Positions 33,727-43,132 of a DNA stretch of 64,000 nucleotides are shown here, piece by piece. How positions within the stretch are numbered: position 1 is the first letter of the stretch; every line of letters begins with the position of its first letter. The translations under genes and the position numbers were made by a program. Below the pieces are notes generated by a model. That model saw only the letters and a list, made by a program, of their open reading frames with translations. It did not search any database and was not told the DNA's origin. Source of the stretch: Actinomycetota bacterium (GTDB taxonomy: Bacteria > Actinomycetota > Nitriliruptoria > Nitriliruptorales > JAHWKO01); NCBI GenBank assembly GCA_019347675.1, contig JAHWKW010000003.1, forward strand, positions 1-64,000, read 5' to 3'.

Positions 33727-34185
33727 GTGTCCCTCCAGCAACGCATCCACTCGGACCTCACGGCGGCCATGAAGGCCCGCGACCGCCAGCGGGTCAGCGC
33801 GCTTCGGATGATCGTGGCCGAGATCAAGAACGCAGCGGTGGACGCCCGTGTGGGAGCGCAGGGCCAGCTCCCCGACGACGTGGTCGAGCAGCTGCTGCAG
33901 CGCGAGGTCAAGCGTCGCCGCGAGGCCGCCCAGACGTACCGTGACGCGGGCCGGCAGGAGCGCGCGGCCGCCGAGGCCGCCGAGGCCGACATCTACCGCG
34001 AGTACCTGCCGGAGCCGCTCAGCGACGAGGAGCTGCGCACGCTCGTCGACGCCGCCATCGCCGAGGTGGGGGCCGAAACGTCCCGAGACATCGGCAAGGT
34101 CATGGGCGTGGTGATGCCCCAGGTCGGCACCCGCGCCCAGGGTGCGCGCGTCACCACCATCGTCAGGTCGCGCCTGTCGGGCTGA
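33727..34185 (+). CDS. yqeY: GatB/YqeY domain protein
   Basis: The 152-residue helical protein matches the YqeY family, which resembles the tRNA-binding tail of the amidotransferase GatB. It has [79 protein letters not shown] and [20 protein letters not shown]. Family members are about 150 residues and not well understood. GTG 33727 is preferred since AGGA lies six bases upstream. GTG 33721 in the same frame is possible. Confidence 0.92.
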   Translation: MSLQQRIHSDLTAAMKARDRQRVSALRMIVAEIKNAAVDARVGAQGQLPDDVVEQLLQREVKRRREAAQTYRDAGRQERAAAEAAEADIYREYLPEPLSDEELRTLVDAAIAEVGAETSRDIGKVMGVVMPQVGTRAQGARVTTIVRSRLSG

Positions 34186-34284
34186 TCGTGCGGTCGTGGG
34201 GAAGCACCGGCCGCTGCTCGCGCCTGGCCACGGCCGGCGGCGCTCCACGCGGGGCGGGGCGCCGGGCGGTCATCGTGCGTGAAG

Positions 34285-34290
34285 TACCCT
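34285..34290 (+). promoter_or_regulatory. -10 element for a leaderless carboxylase transcript
   Basis: TACCCT ends eight bases before ATG 34299, and no ribosome site is present. A leaderless transcript starting at the ATG is the simplest reading. Confidence 0.45.
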
Positions 34291-34298
34291 CCTCGTCC

Positions 34299-35906
34299 AT
34301 GGCCGTTGTCCGGAGTCGGGTGGATCCGACGTCGGCTGCGTTCGCCGCGAACCGCGCGCACAACGAGGCCCTGGTGGCCGACCTCCGCGAACAGCTGACC
34401 CGGGCGGCGCAGGGCGGTCCGCAGCGGGCCCGGGAACGTCACGTCGACCGCGGCAAGCTGCTGCCACGCCAGCGGGTCGAGGCACTGATCGATCCCGGCA
34501 CCCCGTTCCTGGAGCTGTCACCGCTGGCGGCACACGGCATGTACGGCGGGGACGCGCCGGGCGCCGGGCTGATCACCGGGATCGGTCGGATCGCGGGGGT
34601 CGAGTGTGTGGTGGTCGCCAACGACGCGACCGTCAAGGGCGGGACCTACTACCCGATGACGGTGAAGAAGCACCTGCGCGCCCAGGAGATCGCCGCCGCC
34701 AACCACCTGCCGTGCGTGTACCTGGTCGACTCGGGTGGGGCGTTCCTGCCCAAGCAGGACGAGGTCTTCCCCGACCGTGACGACTTCGGCCGCATCTTCT
34801 ACAACCAGGCGAGGTTGTCGGCCGCCGGGATCCCACAGCTCGCGGTCGTGATGGGGTCGTGCACGGCGGGTGGGGCGTACGTCCCGGCGATGAGCGACGA
34901 GACGATCATCGTGGCGGAGCAGGGCACGATCTTCCTCGGCGGTCCCCCACTGGTGAAGGCCGCAACCGGCGAACAGGTCTCCGCCGAGGAGCTGGGAGGC
35001 GGAGACGTCCACGCACGTCGCTCCGGCGTGGCGGACCACCTGGCGGTCGACGACCGCCACGCCCTGCAGCTGGCCCGGGACGCCGTCGACAACCTCAACC
35101 GGAGCACGACCACGCGCCTCGACGTGTCGACGCCCGAGGACCCGGCGTACGACCCGAGTGAGCTGTACGGGATCGTCCCGCGCGACCTCAAGGAACCGTT
35201 CGACGTTCGGGACGTCATCGCCCGCCTGGTGGACGGCTCGCGGTTCCACGAGTTCAAGCACCTGTACGGCACCACGCTGGTCACCGGGTTCGCGCGGATC
35301 CACGGCTTCCCGATCGGGGTCGTCGCCAACAACGGGATCCTGTTCAGCGAGTCGGCGCTGAAGGGCGCCCACTTCATCCAGCTGTGCAACCAGCGCGCCA
35401 TCCCCCTGGTCTTCCTGCAGAACGTCACCGGGTTCATGGTCGGTCGGGAGTACGAGGCCGGCGGGATCGCCAAGGACGGGGCGAAGATGGTCTCGGCGGT
35501 GGCGTGCTCGTCGGTGCCGAAGTTCACCGTCATCATCGGCGGCTCCTTTGGTGCCGGGAACTACGCCATGTGCGGCCGCGCGTACGGACCGAGGCTGTTG
35601 TGGATGTGGCCGAATGCCCGCATCTCGGTGATGGGCGGCGAACAGGCGGCCACCGTGCTCGCCACGGTCCGCCGCGACAACCTGGAGGCACGGGGCGAGA
35701 GGTGGTCGAGCGACGAGGAGCAGGCGTTCAAGACGCCGATCCGCGAGCAGTACGAGCGGCAGGGCCACCCCTACTACGCCACGGCTCGGCTGTGGGACGA
35801 CGGCATCATCGACCCCGTGGACACCCGTGACCTCCTCGGGCTCGCGATCAGCGCTGCGCTGAACGCCCCGATCGCGCAGCCCACGTGGGGTGTGTTCAGG
35901 ATGTAG
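34299..35906 (+). CDS. Methylcrotonyl-CoA carboxylase carboxyltransferase (beta) subunit
   Basis: This subunit moves carboxyl from biotin to 3-methylcrotonyl-CoA in leucine breakdown. The 535-residue protein follows the MCC beta pattern: [35 protein letters not shown], the acyl-CoA site [54 protein letters not shown], and [20 protein letters not shown] in the C-terminal half with [16 protein letters not shown]. These features are closer to MCC than to propionyl-CoA carboxylase. An enoyl-CoA hydratase, the biotin subunit and HMG-CoA lyase follow, supporting leucine catabolism. Confidence 0.92.
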   Translation: MAVVRSRVDPTSAAFAANRAHNEALVADLREQLTRAAQGGPQRARERHVDRGKLLPRQRVEALIDPGTPFLELSPLAAHGMYGGDAPGAGLITGIGRIAGVECVVVANDATVKGGTYYPMTVKKHLRAQEIAAANHLPCVYLVDSGGAFLPKQDEVFPDRDDFGRIFYNQARLSAAGIPQLAVVMGSCTAGGAYVPAMSDETIIVAEQGTIFLGGPPLVKAATGEQVSAEELGGGDVHARRSGVADHLAVDDRHALQLARDAVDNLNRSTTTRLDVSTPEDPAYDPSELYGIVPRDLKEPFDVRDVIARLVDGSRFHEFKHLYGTTLVTGFARIHGFPIGVVANNGILFSESALKGAHFIQLCNQRAIPLVFLQNVTGFMVGREYEAGGIAKDGAKMVSAVACSSVPKFTVIIGGSFGAGNYAMCGRAYGPRLLWMWPNARISVMGGEQAATVLATVRRDNLEARGERWSSDEEQAFKTPIREQYERQGHPYYATARLWDDGIIDPVDTRDLLGLAISAALNAPIAQPTWGVFRM

Positions 35907-35963
35907 GGCTCGCGGCCCGGGGGCCCGATGAGTCCCAACTCGGTCGCGGCGGAGGTGGCGACG

Positions 35964-36761
35964 ATGCCAGACGCAGCGTCGGTGCGTGTGCAGCGAGACG
36001 GGCGAGGGATCGTGACGGTCACTCTCGAACGCCCCGAGGTGCGCAACGCCTTCGACGCCGCGCTCCTCGCGGGACTGCGCGCCACGTTCTCCGAAGTCGC
36101 CGATGACCACGGGGTCCGGGTTGTGGTGCTGACCGGGGCCGGGCCGACCTTCTGCGCCGGCGCGGACCTGCGCTGGATGCGCAGGGCCGCCGACCGTTCC
36201 GTCGACGACAACCTCCGCGACGCCCGGGAACTCGAGGCGACGCTCCGTACCGTCCACGACTGTCCGCACCCCGTCGTCGCTCGCGTCAACGGCCACGCGT
36301 TCGGCGGCGGGATCGGGCTGCTGGCCTGCGCCGACGTGGTGGTCGCGGGGCGCGGTGCCCGGTTCGGCTTCGGCGAGGTCCGGGTGGGTCTGGCGCCGGC
36401 GGTGATCGCTCCCTACGTCGTGCGACGCACCGGACCAGCTCGAGGCCGGCGCCTGTTCCTCACCGGAGAGCGTTTCGACGCTGAGGCCGGGGTCCGCTTC
36501 GGTCTGGTGGACCACGCCGTGGCTGACGACGAGCTCGACACCGCGGTTGCCGACGTGGTCGGCGACCTGCTGCGCGGCGGTCCCGAGGCGCAGCGAGAGG
36601 TGAAGGCGTTGGTGGCGCGGGTGACAGCCACCGCCAGCTTGGAGGACGCCGCTGCGATCACCACCGAAGCGATCTCCCGCCTCCGCGTCTCCGCCGAAGC
36701 GCAGGACGGCATGTTGGCTTTCCTGGAGAAGCGCCCCGCCGCGTGGGCCCCCGACGACTGA
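35964..36761 (+). CDS. Enoyl-CoA hydratase/isomerase, probably methylglutaconyl-CoA hydratase
   Basis: The 265-residue crotonase has the oxyanion-hole motifs GAGPTFCAGADLRWMR and NGHAFGGGIGLLACADVVVA, and the active-site region ARFGFGEVRVGLAPAVIAPY. The ADLRWM and GEVRVGLAPAVIAPYV patterns fit LiuC-type 3-methylglutaconyl-CoA hydratases. ATG 35964 is chosen for its GGAGGT seven bases upstream; ATG 35928 is an alternative. Its place between the two MCC subunit genes supports the pathway step between MCC and HMG-CoA lyase. Confidence 0.9.
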   Translation: MPDAASVRVQRDGRGIVTVTLERPEVRNAFDAALLAGLRATFSEVADDHGVRVVVLTGAGPTFCAGADLRWMRRAADRSVDDNLRDARELEATLRTVHDCPHPVVARVNGHAFGGGIGLLACADVVVAGRGARFGFGEVRVGLAPAVIAPYVVRRTGPARGRRLFLTGERFDAEAGVRFGLVDHAVADDELDTAVADVVGDLLRGGPEAQREVKALVARVTATASLEDAAAITTEAISRLRVSAEAQDGMLAFLEKRPAAWAPDD

Positions 36762-37029
36762 CAGCGCCGGCACCAGCCTCGGACGTCGGTCGTGCGGGCG
36801 CGACCGCATCACCTCTCCGTCGAAGGTGTGGCTGCGGGTCTCGCGGATGGTGATGCCTTCCACGGCCGAGAAGACGCCCGAAGCTGGGGGTGCGCGCACC
36901 CGCCAGCCGCGCCTCCGGTCCGCGCAAGGCCCGTCCGTTCGGGTGTCGCGGCGGGCTCCGGCGTCACGGTGAACCCGCGCCGAGAGGCTGTCCTAGCCTG
37001 GCCGTCCCAACACCGCTGCGGGAGGTGGT
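36762..37029 (+). promoter_or_regulatory. Intergenic region with a promoter for the biotin subunit gene
   Basis: This stretch of 268 bases holds TAGCCT at 36994-36999, a good -10, about 30 bases before the GTG at 37030, and a GGAGGT ribosome site. The rest shows open frames on the minus strand (for example GITIRETRSHTFDGEVMR near 36800) with no recognised family. The biotin subunit can thus be transcribed separately from the two genes before it. Confidence 0.45.
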
Positions 37030-39054
37030 GTGTTCGCCAAGGTGCTGATCGCCAACCGCGGCGAGATCGCCCGACGCGTGGTTCGAACCTGCCGCGAGCT
37101 GGGGGTCGCCACGGTCGCCGTGTACAGCGACGCCGACGCGCACGAGCCGCACGTCCACGAGGCCGACGAGGCGGTCCGGCTGGGTCCCGCCCCGGCCGCG
37201 GAGAGCTACCTGAACGTGCAGCGGATCGTCGCGGCCGCCGTGCGAACCGCGGTGGAGGCGGTCCACCCCGGTTACGGGTTCCTGGCCGAGAACGCCGACC
37301 TGGCCCAGGCCTGCGAGGACAAGGGTGTCGTGTTCGTGGGGCCGCGCCCGGCCACGCTGCGGCTCGTGGGGAACAAGGCGGCCGCCAAGCGGTCCGCGCA
37401 AGGCGCCGGCATCCCGGTCATACCGGGCGTGCACGATCCCGACCTCGATGATGGGGCCCTGGTCGCTGCGGCGCAGGCCGTGGGCTACCCGCTGCTCGTG
37501 AAGGCGGTCGCGGGCGGTGGCGGCCGCGGGCTGCGGCGCGTGGACCGGCCTGGCGATGTCGCAGATGCGCTCGTCGCCGCGCGGCAGGAGTCCCGCGCGG
37601 CGTTCGGTGACGACCGGCTGTTCCTCGAGAAGCTCGTGCAGCGACCACGCCACATCGAGATCCAGATCTTCGGTGACCGCCACGGTGACGTGGTGCACCT
37701 GTTCGAGCGCGAATGCTCGGTGCAGCGCCGCTACCAGAAGCTGGTCGAGGAGGCGCCGTCCCCGGCCCTCGACGAGGACCTGCGCCAGGCGATGGCCGAG
37801 GCCGCGGTCGCGGCCGCCCGGTCGGTGGACTACGTCGGGGCGGGCACTGTGGAGCTGCTGCTGTCGGACGTCTCGCGCGACTTCTGGTTCCTGGAGATGA
37901 ACGCCCGCCTGCAGGTCGAACACCCCGTGACCGAGGCGATCACGGGGATCGACCTGGTGGAGTGGCAGCTGCGGATCGCCGCTGGCCAACCCCTGCCGCT
38001 GCGGCAGGACGAGCTGTCCCGCGACGGACACGCCATCGAGGCCCGCGTGTACGCCGAGGATCCCGCACGGGGGCACCTGCCCCAGACCGGCCGGATCCTC
38101 ACCTTCGACGTCCCCGCCTCCCCCGGCGTCCGTGTCGACGCCGGCGTCGTCCCGGGCAGCCGCGTGACCCCCCACTACGACGCGCTGCTGGCCAAGCTGA
38201 TCGTGCACGGCCGTTCCCGCCGGGAGGCGGTGGCCCGCATGCGACGGCTCCTGGCGGATACCTCGGTGTTGGGCGTGACGACGAACGTGGCGTTCCTGCA
38301 CGACATCATCGACCACGGCGCGTTCACCGCCGCGGCGTTGACGACCGCCTTCCTGCACGACCACCTGCGCGGTTGGGTGCCTCCTGCCCCGCCGGTGGAG
38401 GCGTTGGCCGCCGCCGCAGCCGCGCTGGTTCGGCGGGGCGCTGGCCACGGTCGAGGCGGCGACCCGTGGGAGACGTTGGGCCCGTGGCGGGTCGCTGGGG
38501 TCGGGGGCTGGCGGGTCACCCTCCGCGACGACCGCGGCACAGCCCACGCGCTCGTCGTCGGTGGGCGTGGCGACCGTCTGCGCGTTCAGGTCGGCGGATC
38601 CTCACACGACGTCGTCGTCACCGCCGACGAGCCGCTCCTCAACAGGCTGGACCTCGAGGTGGACGGCCGCGAGGCCGCGACGCGGGTGGCGATCGACGTC
38701 AGTGACCGCCCCCACGGGGAGGGGGGTGAGGTGGTGTGGGTGCACACCAGCGGTGTCACGACCTGGTTCGGTGTCGTCGCCCCGACCCGCCACCCTCAGC
38801 GGCGTCTGCTGACGGCGGGCGCGGCGTTGACGTCGCCGATGCCGGGGACGGTGACATCGGTGCCCGTGACCGCCGGTGACCACGTCGACGGCGGCCAGGT
38901 CCTCGTCACGGTCGAAGCGATGAAGGTGCAGCATCCCGTCCGCGCGCCCGCGCCAGGGACGGTGACCGCCGTCCGCGTGGCGGCCGGCGACGTGGTGGAC
39001 GCGGACCAACCGCTGGTGGAGGTCGGGCCGGACATGGAGGGCGACGGGGGATGA
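37030..39054 (+). CDS. Biotin carboxylase/biotin carrier (alpha) subunit of methylcrotonyl-CoA carboxylase
   Basis: The 674-residue protein combines biotin carboxylase (residues 1-450) with KVLIANRGEIARRVVRTCRE, ATP-grasp lysine and glycine loop LLVKAVAGGGGRGLRRVD, EMNARLQVEHPVTEAITGID, a linker region, and a biotinyl domain at the end where Lys of TVEAMKVQHPVRAP is the attachment site. Length and order match MccA/AccA-type alpha subunits. The stop overlaps the HMG-CoA lyase start (ATGA). Together with the beta subunit it carboxylates an acyl-CoA, most likely 3-methylcrotonyl-CoA from leucine. Confidence 0.95.
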   Translation: MFAKVLIANRGEIARRVVRTCRELGVATVAVYSDADAHEPHVHEADEAVRLGPAPAAESYLNVQRIVAAAVRTAVEAVHPGYGFLAENADLAQACEDKGVVFVGPRPATLRLVGNKAAAKRSAQGAGIPVIPGVHDPDLDDGALVAAAQAVGYPLLVKAVAGGGGRGLRRVDRPGDVADALVAARQESRAAFGDDRLFLEKLVQRPRHIEIQIFGDRHGDVVHLFERECSVQRRYQKLVEEAPSPALDEDLRQAMAEAAVAAARSVDYVGAGTVELLLSDVSRDFWFLEMNARLQVEHPVTEAITGIDLVEWQLRIAAGQPLPLRQDELSRDGHAIEARVYAEDPARGHLPQTGRILTFDVPASPGVRVDAGVVPGSRVTPHYDALLAKLIVHGRSRREAVARMRRLLADTSVLGVTTNVAFLHDIIDHGAFTAAALTTAFLHDHLRGWVPPAPPVEALAAAAAALVRRGAGHGRGGDPWETLGPWRVAGVGGWRVTLRDDRGTAHALVVGGRGDRLRVQVGGSSHDVVVTADEPLLNRLDLEVDGREAATRVAIDVSDRPHGEGGEVVWVHTSGVTTWFGVVAPTRHPQRRLLTAGAALTSPMPGTVTSVPVTAGDHVDGGQVLVTVEAMKVQHPVRAPAPGTVTAVRVAAGDVVDADQPLVEVGPDMEGDGG

Positions 39055-39977
39055 GGCTGCCGGACCGCGTCACGATCGTGGAGGTGGGGCCGCGCGACGG
39101 TCTGCAGAACGAGCCGGCGACGGTCCCCACCGCCGTGAAGGTGGAGTTCATCGAGCGGCTGGCCCGGTGCGGGCTCGAGGTCATCGAGGCGACCTCGTTC
39201 GTGCATCCGGAGTGGGTGCCGCAGCTGGCGGACGCAGCCGATGTGATGGCCGCGATCCGACGCCTGCCCGACGTTCGTTACCCGGTGCTGGTCCCCAACG
39301 AGCGGGGGCTCGATGACGCGCTGGGCGCCGGGGCGGACGAGATCGCGGTGCTCACGGCCGCCAGCGACGCCTTCTGCAAGGCCAACCTCAACCGGACGGT
39401 CGACGGGAGCCTGAAGATGCTCGCCCCGGTCATCCAGCGGGCATCGGAGGCGGGAGTGCGCGCACGCGGCTACCTGTCGACCGTCCTGGGATGCCCCTAC
39501 CAGGGCGCGGTGCCCACCGCCGACGTGGTCCGCGTCACCGTGGCGCTGTTCGAGCTCGGCTGCGCGGAGGTCAGCCTGGGCGACACGATCGGCGTCGGGA
39601 CGCCCGGCGAGGTCCGCAGGCTCCTGGACACACTGCGGCGCCACGTGGCGCTCGACCGGCTGGCGGTGCACATGCACGACACGTTCGGGCAGGGTCTGGC
39701 CAACACCTTGGCGGCGTTCGATGCCGGCGTCACGGTCGCCGACACGTCAGCCGGTGGGTTGGGCGGATGCCCGTACGCACCGGGCGCCACGGGCAACCTC
39801 GCCACCGAGGACCTGGTGTACAGCCTGGAACGCAGCGGGCTCGACACCGGGGTGGATCTCGACGCTCTGGTCGACACCACAGCCTGGATGGCGTCGCAGC
39901 TGCGTCGTCCACCCGCGTCACGGGCCGCCCAGGCGATCCTGGCCCAACGCCGTCTGGCCGCAGCGCAGCGCCCGTAG
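39051..39977 (+). CDS. Hydroxymethylglutaryl-CoA lyase
   Basis: The enzyme splits HMG-CoA to acetoacetate and acetyl-CoA, the last step of leucine breakdown. The 308 residues contain the substrate and metal motif [13 protein letters not shown] near residue 10, [14 protein letters not shown], the metal histidines in [20 protein letters not shown], and the Cys motif [20 protein letters not shown]. These are all lyase hallmarks. Four-base overlap with the biotin subunit indicates coupled translation. An isovaleryl-CoA dehydrogenase, the missing upstream step, is not in this window. Confidence 0.95.
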   Translation: MRLPDRVTIVEVGPRDGLQNEPATVPTAVKVEFIERLARCGLEVIEATSFVHPEWVPQLADAADVMAAIRRLPDVRYPVLVPNERGLDDALGAGADEIAVLTAASDAFCKANLNRTVDGSLKMLAPVIQRASEAGVRARGYLSTVLGCPYQGAVPTADVVRVTVALFELGCAEVSLGDTIGVGTPGEVRRLLDTLRRHVALDRLAVHMHDTFGQGLANTLAAFDAGVTVADTSAGGLGGCPYAPGATGNLATEDLVYSLERSGLDTGVDLDALVDTTAWMASQLRRPPASRAAQAILAQRRLAAAQRP

Positions 39978-40014
39978 CCTGCGCGCGGGACGCCACCGCG
40001 ACGAGGAGCGACAC

Positions 40015-41517
40015 GTGGGCAGCCACATCCTGGCGATCGACCAGGGCACGACCGGTACCAAGGCCCTGGTGGTCACCCCAGACGCCGATGTGGCCGGCCA
40101 GGCGTACTCGGAGTTCCGCCAGCACTACCCGCGGCCGGGCTGGGTCGAGCACGATCCGGAAGAGATCTGGGAAGTCAGCCGCCGGGTCGCCGAGCAGGCT
40201 GTCGACGCTGCCGGGCTCGACGCCGCGGACCTCGCCGCCATCGGGATCACCAACCAGCGCGAGACCACCGTGCTGTGGGACCGTGCCACCGGCGAGCCGG
40301 TTCACAACGCGATCGTGTGGCAAGACCGCCGCACCGCGGGGCTGTGCGAGCGGTTGAAGGCCGAGGGGCTGCAGGACCAGGTCCGCCACCGCACCGGCCT
40401 GGTCATCGACGCGTACTTCTCGGGGACCAAGGTCGCGTGGCTCCTCGACCACGTGGACGGGTTGCGGGGACGCGCGGAGGCCGGTGAGGTCTGCTTCGGC
40501 ACGATCGATTCGTGGCTGGTGTGGAAGCTCAGCGGCGGCCGCACGCACGTCACCGACTACACCAACGCCTCGCGGACGCTGCTGTACGACATCTACGAGC
40601 GGTGCTGGGACGGCGAGCTCCTCGAACACCTCGGGATACCCCACGCGGTCCTGCCGGAGGTCGTGGCCAGTTCGGGGCAGCTGGCCCAGACCGCCGACGG
40701 GGCGTTCCTCACCGACGGGATCCCGGTCGCGGGGATCGCCGGGGATCAGCAGGCTGCGCTGTTCGCGCAGGCCTGCTACGAGGAAGGCCTGGCCAAGAAC
40801 ACGTACGGGACCGGTTCGTTCGTGCTGATGAACCAGGGAACGGAAGTGGAACGGGTCACGCGTGGGCCGCTGGCCACGATCGCGTGGGGGATCGGCGACG
40901 AGCCGGTCGAGTACGCACTGGAGGGTGCGATCTTCGTCACGGGCTCGGCGGTGCAGTGGCTCCGTGACGAGTTGCGCATCATCGACGACGCCGCTGACAC
41001 CGAAGAGCTCGCGGCCAGCGTCGACAGCAACGACGACGTGTACTTCGTGCCGGCGCTCACCGGGCTCGGCGCCCCGCACTGGGACCCCTACGCCCGCGGA
41101 ACGGTGGTGGGCCTGACCCGTGGCACGAGCCGGGCGCACCTGGTCCGCGCCACGCTCGAGAGCATCGCCTACCAGACGCGCGACGTGGTGGTGTCCATGA
41201 CCGAAGAGACGGGGATCGCGGTGGACGAGCTCCGCGTCGACGGCGGGGCGGTCGCCAACCGGTGGCTGATGCAGTTCCAAGCCGACATCCTCGGTGTCCC
41301 GGTGGTGATCCCCCGGATCACGGAGACCACTGCGCTGGGCTCGGCCTACCTCGCCGGGCTGGCGACCGGTGTGTGGTCGGGGAAGGACGAGCTGGCGGAC
41401 CGTTGGACGGTGCAGACCCGGTACGAGCCGGCCATGGGCGCCGACCAGCGCGAGGCGCTGCACGCCCGCTGGCAGCAGGCCGTCGACCGCGCTCGCGACT
41501 GGGCCCGCCCAGACTGA
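40015..41517 (+). CDS. glpK: Glycerol kinase
   Basis: The 500-residue FGGY-family kinase phosphorylates glycerol to glycerol 3-phosphate. It has the N-terminal phosphate loop [15 protein letters not shown], the substrate region [70 protein letters not shown] and the C-terminal [18 protein letters not shown]. Length and motifs are standard. GTG 40015 has GAGGAG upstream, with TAGCCT at 39975-39980 as a likely -10 overlapping the lyase stop. No glpF or glpD lies beside it. Confidence 0.95.
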   Translation: MGSHILAIDQGTTGTKALVVTPDADVAGQAYSEFRQHYPRPGWVEHDPEEIWEVSRRVAEQAVDAAGLDAADLAAIGITNQRETTVLWDRATGEPVHNAIVWQDRRTAGLCERLKAEGLQDQVRHRTGLVIDAYFSGTKVAWLLDHVDGLRGRAEAGEVCFGTIDSWLVWKLSGGRTHVTDYTNASRTLLYDIYERCWDGELLEHLGIPHAVLPEVVASSGQLAQTADGAFLTDGIPVAGIAGDQQAALFAQACYEEGLAKNTYGTGSFVLMNQGTEVERVTRGPLATIAWGIGDEPVEYALEGAIFVTGSAVQWLRDELRIIDDAADTEELAASVDSNDDVYFVPALTGLGAPHWDPYARGTVVGLTRGTSRAHLVRATLESIAYQTRDVVVSMTEETGIAVDELRVDGGAVANRWLMQFQADILGVPVVIPRITETTALGSAYLAGLATGVWSGKDELADRWTVQTRYEPAMGADQREALHARWQQAVDRARDWARPD

Positions 41518-41519
41518 CG

Positions 41520-42647
41520 TCAGCGGCGACGCGACGCGACGTCGGCCAGCACCTCACCGGAGACGTCGAGGAACACGTCGAGCTCGTGGGGCGTGCCGAC
41601 GGTGACGCGGAAGTGGTGGTCGAGGCGGTAGGGCGCCAGCGTCCGGACCCCGACACCGTGGTCGGCGTATGCCGCGGCAACCGGCCCGGCCGGCTCCCCC
41701 GCGTCGACCAGGACGAAGTTGCCCAGCCCGTCAACGAACGGGACCCCGAGCTGTGTCAGCCCCGCGGCCAGGCGCCGCCGCCCCGCGACGGTGCCGGCCA
41801 CGGTGCGCTGCAGGTGTCCGTCGTCGCCGATCGCCGCGACGGCTGCCGCCTGCGCCAGCGCGTTGACGTTGAACCTGACCCGTGCGGTGTCCACGGCGGC
41901 GACCAGGTCGCGGGGGCCGAGGAGGTAGCCGACCCGCAAGCCCGCGAGCGCGTACGCCTTGGAGAACGTGCGCAGTGTGATCAGGCGGGGGTGGTCGACG
42001 CCGAGCTCAGCGACCGGCACGTACCCGCGGTGGCCGCGCGCGAACTGGTGGTAGGCCTCGTCGACCACGATCGTGACGTCGGCGGGGACGGCGTCGATCA
42101 CCGCGCGGAGCTGGTCGCCGTCCAGATGCGCGCCGGTCGGGTTGGCGGGGTTGTCGATCGTGACGATCCGTGTGTCCGCCGAGACGCGGTCGAGGAGCGC
42201 GTCGGCCGTCCGGGCGAAGCCGTCACCCAGCGGAGCCTCGTCGAACCGGGCGCGGGCGACCTGCGCGCCGAGCCGGTAGACGATGAACGCCCGGTCGTAG
42301 GCCAGGACCGACCCTGCGCCGCTCCCCCGGTCGGTGCGGCGTGCCTCGTGCGCGATCAGGTCCATCAGCAGCGCAGCCGAACCGTTCCCGACCACCACCT
42401 GCTCGACGCCGACGTCTTCGAGGCGGGCGATGACGGCGCGCAGCTCGGCGCTCTGGTCGTCGGGGTAACGGTTGGCGTCGCCGGCGCGGGTGGTCAGGAC
42501 GTCGACGACCGCGGGCGACGGCCCGAACGGCGACTCGTTCGATGACAACCGCACCTGCATGCCCGGTGGAGGGCCGACCGCCGCTGCCGATGCCACCGTG
42601 AGAGGCGGCGCTGCACGACCTCGATGCATCGGGCGGTCGTCGCTCAC
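41520..42647 (-). CDS. hisC: Histidinol-phosphate-aminotransferase-like PLP enzyme
   Basis: The 375-residue class II aminotransferase shows LSSNESPFGPSPAVVDVL, ANRYPDDQSAELRAVIARLE, VVGNGSAALLMDLIAHEA, NPANPTGAHLDGDQLRAVI and the Schiff-base lysine in LRTFSKAYALAGLRVGYLLG. Histidinol phosphate is the expected substrate, though paralogues act on phenylalanine. GTG 42647 overlaps the stop of the membrane protein gene before it (GTGA). It converges on glpK, with both stop codons inside the palindrome CTGACGTCAG at 41513-41522. No other his gene is adjacent. Confidence 0.88.
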   Translation of the reverse strand: MSDDRPMHRGRAAPPLTVASAAAVGPPPGMQVRLSSNESPFGPSPAVVDVLTTRAGDANRYPDDQSAELRAVIARLEDVGVEQVVVGNGSAALLMDLIAHEARRTDRGSGAGSVLAYDRAFIVYRLGAQVARARFDEAPLGDGFARTADALLDRVSADTRIVTIDNPANPTGAHLDGDQLRAVIDAVPADVTIVVDEAYHQFARGHRGYVPVAELGVDHPRLITLRTFSKAYALAGLRVGYLLGPRDLVAAVDTARVRFNVNALAQAAAVAAIGDDGHLQRTVAGTVAGRRRLAAGLTQLGVPFVDGLGNFVLVDAGEPAGPVAAAYADHGVGVRTLAPYRLDHHFRVTVGTPHELDVFLDVSGEVLADVASRRR

Positions 42648-43042
42648 CCCTTCACGTCGGTGCCGCCGCCGAACGCGCCGGTCTCGCGGTGGGCGCCGTG
42701 CCGGTCGCCTTCGCCGTCGGCGTCGCCGCGTCCCGGCAGGCGGCCCCGCACCTCGTCCAGGGCCCTCCTGCCGCGCCGGTCGCCCTCGCCGTCGGCGTCG
42801 CCGCGTCCCGGCATGCGGGCCCACACCTCATCCAGGACCTTCCTCGCCCATCGGAACTGCGTGGCCAGGATCGCCAGGCCCGCGGGGATCGCGAGGATGG
42901 CGGGACCCGGCAGGACGATCATCGCGACGCCCGCCACCAGGACCACGGATCCGACGATGCTGACGGCGACGCGCTTGCCTTCACGCCGGACGAGCGCGCG
43001 CATCCGACCTCCCCGCCCGTCTCCCTGCTGCGCGTCGGACAC
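42644..43042 (-). CDS. PGPGW-type putative transmembrane protein
   Basis: The 132-residue protein has a basic start, two close hydrophobic segments (VAVSIVGSVVLVAGVAMIVL, PGPAILAIPAGLAILATQF) containing the PGP turn typical of the TIGR02611/PGPGW family, and the following RWARKVLDEVW. The C-terminal half is a tandem duplication of about 25 residues (VWARMPGRGDADGEGDRRG and VRGRLPGRGDADGEGDRHG). GAGGAGGG precedes GTG 43042. The function of this family is unknown. Confidence 0.8.
   Translation of the reverse strand: MSDAQQGDGRGGRMRALVRREGKRVAVSIVGSVVLVAGVAMIVLPGPAILAIPAGLAILATQFRWARKVLDEVWARMPGRGDADGEGDRRGRRALDEVRGRLPGRGDADGEGDRHGAHRETGAFGGGTDVKG
42701..42835. repeat. Tandem 75-bp duplication inside a coding region
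   Basis: The stretch from CCGGTCGCC at 42701 repeats, with a few changes, from 42776. The period of 75 bases preserves the frame and gives two copies of a 25-residue Gly/Asp/Arg-rich block in the PGPGW protein. Confidence 0.75.
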
Positions 43043-43112
43043 GATCCCTCCTCGGTCGACCGCCGACCACGTCCTGCCCACCGCTGCGATGGACATCCCG
43101 CAGCCATCACAT

Positions 43113-43131
43113 GAAGGGTAGCCTTACCTTC
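43113..43131 (+). promoter_or_regulatory. Iron-box (IdeR/DtxR) site at the ABC ATPase promoter
   Basis: The 19 bases GAAGGGTAGCCTTACCTTC form an imperfect palindrome and agree at 13 of 19 positions with the IdeR consensus TTAGGTTAGSCTAACCTAA. TAGCCT inside it (43119-43124) can serve as the -10, and the ATG follows at 43133, so repressor binding would directly block a leaderless promoter. Confidence 0.65.
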
Positions 43132-43132
43132 G

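Noticed and set aside
34518-36899. 793-codon minus-strand frame opposite the carboxylase and hydratase
   Set aside because: The plus strand carries clear carboxyltransferase and crotonase motifs. The mirror frame arises from the high GC of third codon positions.
36762-37029. Minus-strand frame with GITIRETRSHTFDGEVMR as a possible gene remnant
   Set aside because: The short stretch looks protein-like, but no start, ribosome site or family could be tied to it.
42701-42835. Possible minisatellite or CRISPR repeat
   Set aside because: Only two copies, in frame inside a gene, so a coding duplication.
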